Counted from the first letter of the stretch, positions 20,118-29,969 are shown. The stretch is 64,000 nt of DNA from Rapana venosa (GCA_028751875.1 CM054141.1:74367646-74431645); one strand, 5' to 3'. Numbers and translations are program-made. Notes: generated by a model from the sequence alone, not told the origin.

Positions 20118-20247
20118 TTTATTTTTATCATTCTTTTTTTTCAAGGATAATGGAATAAGCACTTGTGTGCTTTTTTTACATCCAGTCCCTGTGTATGCAG
20201 TTTTATCAATTTTGTCATCTGTTCCCATTGTCACACAATGGCCTACC
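20118..20247 (-). mobile_element. SINE-3 3' fragment, inverted
   Basis: Reads, on the minus strand, ...GGCCATTGTGTGACAATGG, GACTGGATGTAAAAAAAGC and the GTGCTTATTCCATTATCC end of SINE-3. It abuts the 5' end of a plus-strand copy at about 20248, giving a divergent pair. Confidence 0.8.
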
Positions 20248-20600
20248 CTAGGGGACCGTATAGCCTTGTGGTTAGAGTGACATATTTGTGATCTGCTGAT
20301 CTGGATTTGAATGTCATTCGAGAGAATTTTTCCTCTGGAGTTAACATCAGTGCCGACTCCACTCTCCCCCAAAAGTCCTTCGGATGAGACTATAAACCCA
20401 GGTCCTGTGTGCGAATGCACACAGAACATTTTGGCACACCTTAAAACCCTTTCCACTTTTTGGAAGAGTAGGTCATCATGCGCTGGTGGGAACGGTTGAC
20501 AAAATTTACAGAACTGCATATACATGGGGACTGGATGAAAAAACATCAGTGCTTATTCCATTATCCTTAAAATGAAAGAATAAAAATAAAATAAAATAAA
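20248..20600 (+). mobile_element. tRNA-derived SINE-3 copy
   Basis: A tRNA-like head (TAGCCTTGTGG box A at about 20260, degenerate box B) is followed by the family body: CTCTGGAGTTAACATCAGTG, GATGAGACTATAAACCCAGG, GGAAGAGTAGGTCATC, and the 3' GTGCTTATTCCATTATCC with an AAAATAAAATAAA tail ending near 20600. The best reference copy is at 45070-45415. Confidence 0.85.
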
Positions 20601-20604
20601 TCAA

Positions 20605-20832
20605 ACTCTCTGTAAAGCAGAACATGTTTTAATGTGTGTGCAAGATGTCCAGTGTATGTTCGTACACAGGACCTTAGTTTACAGTCTCATCTCAAGGACA
20701 TTAGGGAGAGTGGAGTTGGCACTGATGTTAACTCCAAAGGGAAAATTCCCTTAAACGGGATTTAAACCCGGGTCAGCAGATCCCAAATGCACTGCACATC
20801 ACTCTAACCACCAGGCTATCCCATCTCCCCCT
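20605..20832 (-). mobile_element. SINE-3 5' fragment, inverted
   Basis: Reads on the minus strand from a TAGCCTGGTGG box A (about 20818) through the GGTTTAAATCCCG box B, AACTCCAC and CATCAGTGCCAAC to the ACACACATTAAAACATG stretch. The 3' third is missing. It forms an inverted pair with the copy at 20248-20600. Confidence 0.8.
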
Positions 20833-21700
20833 ACCTGCATAAGTAATTGTGCATGTCAGATCCACATAAATCAGAAGTGAAGCTGATTAGACCCCCCCCC
20901 CCCCCCCCCCCAGAAATGTTCAGTCTCACCCTGAACTCTTCTTTTGAATATATATATATAGGCCTATATATAATATATATATATATACTTCAATCCCTTC
21001 CTTTCCTCCAGCTTTCATCTCTTCTTCCTTCCCTCCTTTTATAGATCTTTTATTCACTTCTTCTCTCTACAGTCCACAATGTCTGTGTCTACTTTGGCCC
21101 TACTCTCTCCACTCTTTGTTCCAAACTGGAAGAAGTCCGTGATTTGTGTCCGAGTTTTAGCCTTGCCATAACTATGCTTTTCCAGCAGATCAGTGAATAC
21201 ATGGAATGACTTCTAACAGCATCATCACAACCTGACTGCAAACAATACACATCAGTTTTCTGGACACAGTACAAAGCATCTTTGCTGGAAATTGCGGTTT
21301 TGCCTTCTCCACAGTCATTGTCTTCCCATCTGATGCATCCTCGGCTGAACAGAAAATTATACTGGAGGGAAATGGTGTCTGGGGCAAAAAATTGTGTTTC
21401 TTGTAGATGAGGTTTCTTGTAACCGAGTTTCTTATAATTATTATAAGAGGTTTTGTAAGTAATCACAAAGAGCAACCTCAGCAGGGACAGGGGTTTTTAG
21501 TTTCTTGTAAGCCAGCTTCTTATCAGGGGAGTCAACTGTAAGTATCAAAGATGTAGGTAGGCTACTGATTGTGATGGCAGTAAAGAAATTGCTTTGTGTA
21601 AGAAAGAAAAAAAGAACTTTGCATTCTCAGCTGTCATTTTGTTTAAGGGTTTGACTTTGATTCCATTTTATGATTGCATGCCAAAGGATCTTAAATGGTA
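20833..21700. other. Intergenic stretch with C tract and TA repeat, no gene seen
   Basis: Holds a run of about 20 C (20892-20911), a TA-rich repeat (20949-20987) and pyrimidine-rich sequence (20990-21070). A 128-codon minus frame (21475-21089) and a shorter one inside it have no recognisable domain and no splice context that I trust. I call no gene. Confidence 0.4.
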
Positions 21701-21704
21701 AATG

Positions 21705-21960
21705 CCACATATGCTATGGCTGGGTGGTTAAGATCTTTGACGTTCAATGCCATGTGTCCATGAAGTCAAAGGTTTAGTCTAGTGAATCGAGGGTGTGGAT
21801 TTTTCTTATCTCCAGGGTCAAGTTCAAGAGTAGACCTGCCAGTGTCCTAATTCCCTTCATGTTTATCCACATGAAGAAGATCAAATATGCACGTGAAAGG
21901 TACTGTAATTCATGTCAGTCAGTGTTTGGTGGGTTATGCAAATACCAAGGTACAGTAATT
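21705..21960 (+). mobile_element. Snail-type SINE-5 copy, 3' end turned into a tandem repeat
   Basis: A degenerate tRNA-like head (CTGGGTGGTTAAGAT, about 21720) is followed by CAATGCCATGTGTCCATG, GATCAAATATGCACGTG and GGTACTGTAATTCATGTCAG. I recognise this body from gastropod SINEs, in which it continues as CAGCGTTCGGTGGGTTATGG. That 3' part is the source of the neighbouring 54-bp array. Confidence 0.7.
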
Positions 21961-22522
21961 TATGTCAGTCAGTCAGTGTTTGGTAAAAAGGTAAAGGTGT
22001 CCCATAACCTATAAGGTCGTAGGGGAGCGAGGCGTCAGAGACCTCACTTCTCTAGGGCCAGCATATTGAGGGCGGCGCCCATCTCCTCTCCCTCGCTGCT
22101 TTACCTTCCCTGACCCTAAAGAGGACAGGTACCCATTTACAGCTGGGTGAACTGGGGGAACTGTACTGAAGCCAAGGCGCGCAAACGGTCACCCATCCAA
22201 CTGGTAACCACGCTCGACGCTGCTTAACTTGGCTGAGGGAAAGCGAGTGCTCCGACCACTGAGCTATCCCGCCCCCAGTGTTTGGTGGGTTATGCAAATA
22301 CCAAGGTACAGTAATTTATGTCAGTCAGTCAGTGTTACGTGGGTTATGCAAATACCAAGGTACAGTAATTTATGTCAGTCAGTCAGTGTTTGGTGGGTTA
22401 TGCAAATACCAAGGTACAGTAATTTATGTCAGTCAGTCAGTGTTACGTGGGTTATGCAAATACCAAGGTACAGTAATTTATGTCAGTCAGTCAGTGTTTG
22501 GTGGGTTATGCAAATACCAACA
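21917..22522 (+). repeat. 54-bp minisatellite from a SINE 3' end, split by SINE-2
   Basis: Unit: CAGTGTTTGGTGGGTTATGC, AAATACCAAGGTACAGTAAT, TTATGTCAGTCAGT. About 1.5 units lie before 21985 and about 4.5 units lie after 22275. Two unit types alternate (GTTTGGTGGG and GTTACGTGGG), which indicates expansion as a dimer. Confidence 0.9.
21985..22275 (-). mobile_element. SINE-2: tRNA-like box A joined to 5S rRNA-like promoter
   Basis: On the minus strand the head reads GGGATAGCTCAGTGG (box A of tRNA type) and, about 35 bases on, AAGTTAAGCAGCGTCGAGC, GGTTACCAGTTGGATGGGTG ACC. That second part resembles the 5S rRNA internal control region (box A, intermediate element, box C). A body with CACCCAGCTGTAAATGGG follows, similar to the CACCCAGGTGTACAAGTGGG block of SINE-1. 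The 11-bp duplication cagtgtttggt is at 21974-21984 and 22276-22286. Confidence 0.82.
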
Positions 22523-22534
22523 CAACTTGCATGG

Positions 22535-22915
22535 CTGGATCAGTGGTCTACAGGTAACCCACCTGCCTGGAAAGTGAAAAGTCCAGATTTGAAGTGTGTG
22601 GTGGTTCAACCCCTGTTTGTGCCTGAAACTTTTACACCATCCACTAGACCCTCAGTGGTGGTCTGGCTGCTAGTCTTTTGGATGAGACAATAAACCAAGG
22701 TGTGCAACATAAATTGTTCACATAAAAGAACTCATGGCAAAAGGAGAGTTGTCCCTGGCAAAATGTTGTAGAAAAAAGCCACTCTGATAGGAAAAAAATA
22801 CACATACAGACAAGGAAAGAAAAAAATAATGGGTGGCGCTGCTCTTGTGGCGACACACTCTCTCTGAGAAGAACAGTCCAAATTTCATGTAGAGAAATAT
22901 GCCGAGACATTACAC
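22535..22915 (+). mobile_element. SINE-4 (tRNA-like head, snail-type body)
   Basis: The head reads GGATCAGTGGTCTACAGG with a box-B-like GGTTCAACCCC. The body reads CTAGTCTTTTGGATGAGAC, AAAAGGAGAGTTGTCCCTGG, GGGTGGCGCTGCTCTTGTGG and ends TTCATGTAGAGAAATATG. I recognise the GGGTGGCGCTG...CGACACACTCTC block as a common gastropod SINE 3' domain. The copy is diverged. Confidence 0.72.
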
Positions 22916-23600
22916 ATTTCTTCCTGGGGCATGAGTCCCTTGTGACCTACTCGTTTTACAAGAGACCGGGAACGAGGGACTCTGTCCTGAACATGACTTT
23001 TGTTTTTGGTGAATAGTTTTGGTTAGCCTTGCTAACTTCCTTTCATATGAAGGGAGATGCTTGGTTTTTCGTGTGCCAATTGTCAACTGTGTGTTTGATG
23101 CAGACGACATAAAAAATTGAAGAAATTTATCGATTTTTGAGGTTCACTGGGACTGTTTATGGATGATGTCAGTGGGTACAACACTGATGGGTCTGATGAT
23201 GGGTGGTAGTCTGATTTAGATGAGAATAAAAGTGATGAGATTGAAATCAACGCTGATAGCAGTGTGAGTCAAGAAGAAAGTGTGTCAATGCTGATTGAAA
23301 TCAGCCCTACTAGATCACACCAAACAAACATCTGACGTCAGACTGTGAGGGGGCGGGGTTGTTGTCAAGGTAGGGGTAGTAGAACATGAGTGCTTATAAA
23401 AACTAACCAGATTTTTTCCACACGCATTTACAACTTGCTTTCAAAATTATTTTTCAAAATGCACACCAAATCAACATTTTAATGAATATTTTTACTGACC
23501 TCACCCTCTTTCAGCTGTCAAAACTCAAAATTGACTTGGTCTGGAGAATGAGATAGCTCAGTTTTATGTGGAATGAAAAGGGTTAAGAGGGATACAATAC
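22916..23600 (+). other. Possible decayed DNA transposon remnant; otherwise no gene
   Basis: A short acidic coding-like run can be read on the plus strand around 23165-23330 (DDVSGYNTDGSDDGW, then a stop, then SDLDENKSDEIEINADSSVS). An AAAAGGGTTAAG sequence sits at about 23576-23588. Acidic N-termini and CCC/GGG-TTAA ends are features of piggyBac elements, but no transposase core is visible, so this is only a suggestion. Confidence 0.25.
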
Positions 23601-24699
23601 AATACAACCTGTACAATGAAATGACATGCTTTGAACTTTGAAGTCAGAATATGTCAGCTGTGGGCAGACCTCCAGCAAAATTATTTAAGCATGAGAGAAG
23701 ACCAGGCATTGTGCACCCCATCCAGTATGAGAACTCGAGAAGGAGAAAGGCCAACAGGCACATGAGGGAGAAACAATAACTCAAGTCTACTTAATTATGT
23801 CTCTGGCAACACCAGGCACTGGCCACAAAGTCCTGAATGAACAAGCTGGGTATTGAAATTCAGCCTAAAACATGGCTTAGAGCCATTAAATCTGCTACTG
23901 AATACATGTAGACTGGGGTTACTTCACTGGAAAATCTTAGCATAGCTGCCAACCTTTGAGAATCCCAAAACATAATTTTGGTTGGGGGGGGGGGGGGGGG
24001 GGGGGGGGGGGAGAGGCTTGCCTCCCTCCTGAAGCATTTTTTGTGGTTAAAGGAGCAAACTTTTTGCTGGAGGTGGAAACCGAAAGTACAAAGATCACCT
24101 ATCATAAGGTACAAAATCAGTAAATGAAGCCACTTAAAGATAAGTGTTGAGCACCAGTTACATTGATTTTTCTTGCTTTTCATTTATTTAATAACCAATG
24201 AAGTCCAGAGTCAAATCTGGGCTGGACTATGTTGGACCTTTGTAGTTGGCTACAGCTGTACATCTGTCTACTTCTGCCTGCAGGTTGACGACATAAACAC
24301 TTTTGTTTGTTGCTACTTTAGTCATCTAGTCTCTGAACTCTGATTTCATTGGTCAAATGGCATTAAACGCGTAGCTCCAGATTTGCTATGTAGTTTTGAA
24401 CTTCAATAGACACAAATCTATAAGATAAAATCCAGATAAGGTGATCAATACATGGCTTCCTTAACTTAATCATGGTTCTGATGAGAATGTGTGGTGTGAA
24501 ATTAAAAAGTTGACAGCTACTGAAAATGTTGGGTGAAAAGCTTGGTTGGATAAAAAGTTATTGACAATGTAATGGCAGCTGGGTGTTTTTAACCCAGTCA
24601 CCAGGGAAGATCACATTTGCTGTCTATTCACAACTCTCCATTTTCCATCTTAAGCCCAAATACAGACTCATTGGGGGTGGGGGGGGGGGGGGGGGGATT
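23601..24699. other. Intergenic stretch with two G tracts, no gene seen
   Basis: Holds a G run at 23984-24012 and another at 24673-24697. No recognisable element or exon was found between them. Confidence 0.45.
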
Positions 24700-24990
24700 C
24701 CTACCTAGTGGTCAGAGCCTTGTGCTCCTGATCTGACAGCCTGGGATCAATCCACCACAGAAACTCCTGTTTTAGGGAATTTTATCCTGGATTATCAGTC
24801 TGACAGCACTCCTCAAAAAGTATTTTAGATGAGACTCTAACCTGAGGCCCCATGTGTGAACACAGTTAGAACATCTTGCACACACATTAAAAACCTGTTC
24901 CACCTTTTGAAAGAATAGGCAATATTGGTCTGGTAGGAAGAGGTGACAAAATGTTTTTAACCCAACCCAAACCAGATCAACCATGATGAC
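24700..24990 (+). mobile_element. Diverged SINE-3 copy
   Basis: CCTAGTGGTCAGAGCCTTGT (box A region), a weak box B (GGGATCAATCC), and then ATTTTAGATGAGACTCTAAC, GAACATCTTGCACAC and CCTTTTGAAAGAATAGGC follow the SINE-3 order. The 3' end is cut near 24975. It is much more diverged than the 45070 copy. Confidence 0.65.
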
Positions 24991-25980
24991 TAACTTCCAT
25001 TTTTGACTGATGGATCAACCAAGAAAGACCTCTGGAAGTAGGTCATCATCTTTCCCTTTTACTGTTGCATGTCCCACAATGCAGTTGCAACAGGAGTCTT
25101 CCTGTAGTGAAGACTGTGGACGCCACTTTGAATTTGGTTGCAAGACATCAGGTTAAATGCGTTTACTTCTGTGAATTTTCAAAGTAAAGCTTTATTGCAT
25201 TTTTTTTAAGGGACATTGGGGCATGGCAAACCTTTGTAACCTCTAGAATTCATTTTCAGATAAATAAATATATATATATATATATAAAATAGTTATGGTA
25301 AGTGTGTTTTGGAGGTTTAAACTCGAGAAGACATTTTGAAGTAAGACAAATTTTAAGTCAATCACGGCCAAGTTATGAGCAATGGCCAAGTTATGAACAG
25401 TTATCATCTGCTCGCTGACTTTGGGTTTTTTTGTTTTTTTTTAATGGAAAAAAATTAGTCTTGGGTGCAGTGATGTCTTTGGAATTTGTTCAGCATTTTG
25501 TGAGAAAAAAGGATTTTTATTTATTTTTATTTTTTAATTGTTGTTTGTTTGTAGCAGGTGTGTATGTGTTGCAGATTTCCTTCCCTTGGCATGGTCTGTT
25601 CATAGTGATACTAAGTCAATAAGGCAAGCAGAGCCAGGTTAAAAAACAAAAATAGAAAAACACATACACACTTGTGTTGTCTTCACTCATCACCATTGGT
25701 GAACCTCAGACTCTAGTCAAGGAACCAAAAACCAACAAATACTCCTGTGGATCCTCTTTATCGAGAGAAAAGAGACCGAAGAGCTTAAATCAAACCAACA
25801 TGAGTATGGTATTGGCCAGTATTTGTTTAAGCAACATTGTTCATAGTTGCCAACTTTCTAGCCATAATTCTGGTTTCTATGAAATTGTTTTGGTTTCCAA
25901 AAGGTTTGGGTATTTTGAAAGCTTAAAATGAGTATGACATCAACATGTGTGCTGGTTTCCAAATGCTATTCACCAAGATA
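24991..25980. other. Intergenic stretch, no gene seen; TA repeat
   Basis: AT-rich sequence with a TA repeat at 25266-25286 and poly-T stretches near 25427 and 25520. No LINE, SINE or exon signal was recognised. Confidence 0.45.
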
Positions 25981-26445
25981 TATGTTGTCAAAGAAAGCTG
26001 TGTCTATCAGAAGATATATGATGTCAAAGAAAGCTGTGTCTATCAGAAGATATATGTCAAAGAAAGCTGTGTCTATTGGAAGATATATGTTGTCAAAGAA
26101 AAGCTGTGTCTATCAGAAGATATATGTCAAAGAAAGCTGTGTCTATCAGAAGATATATGATGTCAAAGAAAAGCTGTGTCTATCAGAAGATATATGATGT
26201 CAAAGAAAAGCTGTGTCTATCAGAAGATATATGATGTCAAAGAAAAGCTGTGTCTATCAGAAGATATATGATGTCAGCTGTGTCTATCAGAAGATATATG
26301 ATGTCAAAGAAAAGCTGTGTCTATCAGAAGATATATGATGTCAAAGAAAAGCTGTGTCTATCAGAAGATATATGTTGTTGTCAAAGAAAAGCTGTGTCTA
26401 TCAGAAGATATATGATGTCAAAGAAAAGCTGTGTCTATCGGAAGT
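25981..26445 (+). repeat. About 37-bp minisatellite
   Basis: Unit: TCAAAGAAAAGCTGTGTCTA, TCAGAAGATATATGATG, about 12 copies, with shorter variants (missing ATG or GATG) at 26055 and 26120 and one truncated unit at 26275. Open frames through it are by-products of the repeat. Confidence 0.92.
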
Positions 26446-26800
26446 TTTTTCTCAAATACAAGGAGGATTTTCAATACAATGATACATTGATCAGTTTCAA
26501 AAAGGCAAAAGTTCTGCTTTTTGTTGCACTCTGTACAGGTGCAATTTCAGAAATTTGCATGGCTGACAAAATGACATCACTGCTAATGAGTGGCTCTGGT
26601 CTAGAGTTGTTTACCATTATGATTGTGGTGTAGTGGTTTCAGCCATCTTGCTACCTGTCTATGCCAGTTGCTAAAAAACTCCAATGTTTTTTTCAAGTTT
26701 ATAGCGGTGAGTCAACTGCATGCAAATACATGGGCAAAAAAAGCAAGTAGCCTAGCAGACGACAATATGTAAGGGAGGTATTGACTGACTGCACATGTGC
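26446..26800. other. Unassigned stretch
   Basis: The 37-bp array grades into AT-rich sequence with a short continuing frame to about 26633. No domain was recognised. Confidence 0.4.
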
Positions 26801-26814
26801 ATTAAACTTTGAAA

Positions 26815-27215
26815 ATAAGCAAACAAAGAATTAACCCTCTGTTACAAATGTCTCCACAAAACAGCACCTTCCTATGTAAATGTCTTCACCTGTACACTTT
26901 TTCTCATTCCCTCCACTCTGCTGCAGATACCCTGTGCTTACGAATACCTAGATTCAACCAATCCACTGTTGGCTGTCGCTCTTTATTTCTGGTCCATCAA
27001 TCTGGAATGACCTGCCTCTCTGCAAAAAGCCTACTTATGACACTTTTAAATCCAGCTTCAAGACATACCTATTTCAAACCTAATACTTTTCCCCTATTGT
27101 TTCATCTCATAATTATCTGTCCTTGCCTTCAATGGCCAAAATTCCGATCAACTTGCTGAAGCATATAACCTGTGTGTGTTTGTGCGTGTGTGTTTGTATT
27201 TCAATTTGTTAAAAC
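26815..27215 (+). mobile_element. CR1/L2-like LINE 3' fragment (LINE-G family)
   Basis: Encodes, with breaks, CYKCLHKTAPSYVNVFTCTL, ...AADTLCLRIPRFNQSTVGCR, WNDLPL-like and FKPNTF. It follows the LINE-G C-terminus, then a TG-rich 3' UTR (27165-27200), but stops before the TATATAAATTCCAT end because a second copy starts at about 27216. Confidence 0.82.
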
Positions 27216-27585
27216 TGTTGGCCGTTGCTCTTTCTCTGTTTCTGGTCCATCAATCTGGAATGACCTCCCTCTCTCCCTTCGCCAAAAGCCTTCTTATGAC
27301 GCTTTTAAATCCGGCCTCAAAACACATTTATTTCAAACCTTAGCTTCTCCCTTCTTGTTCCATTTCATTTTTTTTGTCCCTGCCCTCAACCGCCAAAACC
27401 CCATCATCCTGCTGGAGTGTACAACCTTTATGTGTGTGCGTGTGTGTATACATTTGAATTTGTAAAAATACCTGTTAATTGTAACTGGCTGCATGTGAAT
27501 GAGTAGGATGAATAAAACGTGCTTTCATTTGTTTTTTGCAAGACATAGCGCTGTATAAATTCCATGTATTATTATTATTATTTAT
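27216..27585 (+). mobile_element. Second LINE-G family 3' end, abutting the first
   Basis: Starts inside the C-terminal coding part (VGRCSFSVSGPSIWNDLPLS, AFKSGLKTHLFQTL) and runs through a TG-rich UTR (27430-27450) to CATAGCGCTGTATAAATTCC and an ATT tail (27566-27585). It repeats the segment just upstream. Confidence 0.85.
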
Positions 27586-27695
27586 CATTGTTGGTTGCAT
27601 GTGTGGGAGTGGAATGGATACAAGCGCTTTGATTTGTTTTGATTTTTACAAGATATAGCGCTATATAAATTCCATTTATTATGATGATTATTATT
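27586..27695 (+). mobile_element. Third LINE-G family 3' terminus
   Basis: Only the last part is present: AAGCGCTTTGATTTG, TATAGCGCTATATAAATTCC and an ATTATG/ATT tail to about 27695. With the two copies upstream it makes three 3' ends in a row. Confidence 0.8.
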
Positions 27696-27764
27696 AAGTT
27701 GAAATATCCTTATTTGTTGAAAGTGAGTGGTGTAGACACCCATACTTTTACAGAATGAAATTTC

Positions 27765-28005
27765 CTATCAGTTCACTGTGGGTGTTTTTGACACCCTTAC
27801 ATTCATAGACTGAAAACCCTATACACTGACTGTGGGTGTTTTAGACACCCTTACATTTATAGACTGAAAACCTTATACACTGACTGTGGGTGTTTTAGAC
27901 ACCCTTACATTCATAGACTGAAAACCCTATACACTGACTGTGGGTGTTTTAGACACCCTTACATTTATAGACTGAAAACCCTATACACTGACTGGGTGGT
28001 TTTGT
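27765..28005 (+). repeat. 54-bp minisatellite with internal palindrome
   Basis: Unit: ACTGTGGGTGTTTTAGACAC, CCTTACATTCATAGACTGAA, AACCCTATACACTG, about 4.3 copies. Each carries GGGTGTTTTAGACACCC, an inverted repeat of GGGTGT and ACACCC. Confidence 0.9.
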
Positions 28006-28094
28006 CACCCTTCCCTTTCACTATACAGCATGTTGCTGTTGCCATGCCAACAAACAGGAACATTGTAGTAGTGAGGTGTCATTCCTTATCAGTG

Positions 28095-28445
28095 GGGGTA
28101 CGGGAGAGCCTGGTGCTTAGAGTGATGTGTTCACGATCTGCTGACCCAGGTTCATTCTCTTTCAAGATGTTTCCTCTGGAGTTAACATCAGTGCCAACTC
28201 CACTCTTCCCAAAAGTCCTTTGGATGAGACTATAAACCAAGGTCCCGGGTGCGAACGCATACAGAACATCTTGTGCACACAATAAAACCCCTTCCGCTTT
28301 TTGGAAGAGTAGGCCATTGTGCTGGTGGGAACGGATGACAAAATTGACAAAACAGCATACACACAGGGAATGGATGAAAAAAAAGCACAAGAGTGCTTAT
28401 TCCATTATGCTCGAAATAAAAGAATAAAAGAAATAAAAGAAAAGA
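28095..28445 (+). mobile_element. tRNA-derived SINE-3 copy
   Basis: Head GAGCCTGGTGCTTAGAGTG, degenerate box B CCCAGGTTCATTCTC, then TCTGGAGTTAACATCAGTGC, GATGAGACTATAAACCAAGG, GGAAGAGTAGGCCATTGTGC and the GTGCTTATTCCATTATGC end with an A-rich tail. Full length but mutated in the promoter. Confidence 0.85.
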
Positions 28446-28708
28446 AAATCAGTAAGAAAGGCAACATTCCTCATCGGTAATATGTTACTTCACCTCAGAT
28501 CTGCAATGTGAAGTAATAAGGAAGGGCGAGTTTGCTTTAGGCTGTGTGTGTTTGTGCATGCACGTGCGTGTGTGTGTGTTCATAGACCTGGTTGATGTCA
28601 GCCACATGTGGATGGTTCTACCTCCTGAAATTGAGAAATGTTACAGAAAGCTCTGTCCAGAGAGAAAGAGTGCTTCCACTACCCACACTGGCAAAGTAAG
28701 GATTTATA

Positions 28709-29008
28709 GCATGATTTCCTCTACAGAGAGTAAGGGTGTTGTCACCACCCACAGTCACGGAATAAGGACAAGTGGTATATATTCCTCTACAGAGAGTAAG
28801 GGTGTTGTCACCACCCACAGTCAAGGAATAAGGATAAGTGGCATATATTCCTCTACAGAGAGTAAGGGTGTTGTCACCACCCAGTCAAGGAATAAGGATA
28901 AGTGGCATATATTCCTTGTCTGAGAGTTGGGGTGTTGTCACCACCCACAGTAGCCAAAAGAGGATAATTCCTCTACAGAGAGTTAGCGTGTCTGAACAAC
29001 CCACAGTC
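28709..29008 (+). repeat. 66-bp minisatellite, its last unit split by an RTE-C fragment
   Basis: Unit: TTCCTCTACAGAGAGTAAGG, GTGTTGTCACCACCCACAGT, CAAGGAATAAGGATAAGTGG, CATATA, about 4.5 copies including shortened ones. The CCCACAGTC end of the last unit is duplicated at both sides of the 152-bp insert at 29009-29160. Confidence 0.88.
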
Positions 29009-29160
29009 TTCTTCTTCTTCTTCAAGTGTCCGGTCTGGTCCTGCAGACATCGACGATCATGGCTCTCCATTCTTTCCTGTTCTCGGTCCCTCTCATGAGC
29101 TCATTGTTGGTGCCCTCTTTATTCGTTGCGAATTTGTTTAAGCTGTCTGTGAATTTTTGA
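29009..29160 (-). mobile_element. RTE-C, strongly 5'-truncated 152-bp insertion
   Basis: Matches the 3' end of the RTE-C at 14842-14995 with few differences, including the GAA-repeat tail (29009-29021 on the plus strand as TTC). The 11-bp duplication aacccacagtc lies at 28998-29008 and 29161-29171. Confidence 0.93.
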
Positions 29161-29460
29161 AACCCACAGTCAACACACATGAAAATTTTGCTCACAAGCA
29201 CTGACATAGGCACACACACACACACAAGCGTACAAACATACACACACGCGAGCGTACAAACATACACACACACGAGCGTGCAAACATAAATGCACACACA
29301 CGAGCGTGCAAACATAAATGCACACACACATGAGCATGCAAACATAAAATATTTAATGCACACTCATACACACATGTGCCCACACATAATGACACATATT
29401 CCCAAATACATGAGTGCATGCACACACAGATTCCATGCCACAAAATGTTGTACATACAAC
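29161..29460. repeat. CA-rich minisatellite region
   Basis: Units of ACACGAGCGTGCAAACATA with CA spacers between 29210 and 29360, then CA-rich sequence to 29440. Open frames here on either strand are repeat artefacts. Confidence 0.85.
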
Positions 29461-29687
29461 TTCATGATTATTTCCTTTTTTGCCTAATATCACTTTGAAT
29501 GGAAACACTGAATTAAAGAAAGAACTCTTTCACACTGGAAATCTATAGAAAAAACCAGACATATTCTGTGCATCAAAACAAACGCATGTCATACTGACAT
29601 TTATAATAGCCTACATCATCAACAACCATGAAACACATTACACAACAACTGCTAACACTTACTTTTGCATCACAAGCATGAAACACT

Positions 29688-29815
29688 TTACACAACCACT
29701 AACACTTTCTTTTGCATCACAAGCAGAACTAGGGGCTGCTGTGCTGTCAGGGAGTGTTCTGGAGACCCAGCTGAAGGCGAGACCCTGACCAGCGACGCCT
29801 TGATCAGGAGGCCAC
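29688..29815 (-). other. Exon-like open segment, unassigned
   Basis: A pyrimidine-rich tract ends in CTCCTTCCCACAG at 29816, a good acceptor, and the minus frame after it reads GLLIKASLVRVSPSAGSPEH, SLTAQQPLVLLVMQK, then a stop at 29688. I recognise no protein family. It lies about 0.9 kb downstream of the last TBC1D19 exon, so it could be an exon of a neighbouring minus-strand gene, an alternative 3' exon, or chance. Confidence 0.25.
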
Positions 29816-29826
29816 CTGTGGGAAGG

Positions 29827-29830
<4 letters not shown>

Positions 29831-29862
<32 letters not shown>

Positions 29863-29888
29863 ACACACACACACCACACACACACACA

Positions 29889-29967
<79 letters not shown>
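29831..29967. repeat. Long CA microsatellite
   Basis: About 135 bp of CA units with four ACCACA interruptions in the first half. Long frames of Cys-Val or Thr-His repeats through it are not genes. Confidence 0.95.

Positions 29968-29969
<2 letters not shown>

Noticed and set aside
21089..21475. 128-codon minus ORF as a host gene
   Set aside because: No known domain, no supporting splice structure, and composition like its surroundings.
22175..22260. 5S rRNA gene candidate on the minus strand
   Set aside because: Only the internal control region is similar and it is fused to a tRNA-like head and a SINE body with target duplication.
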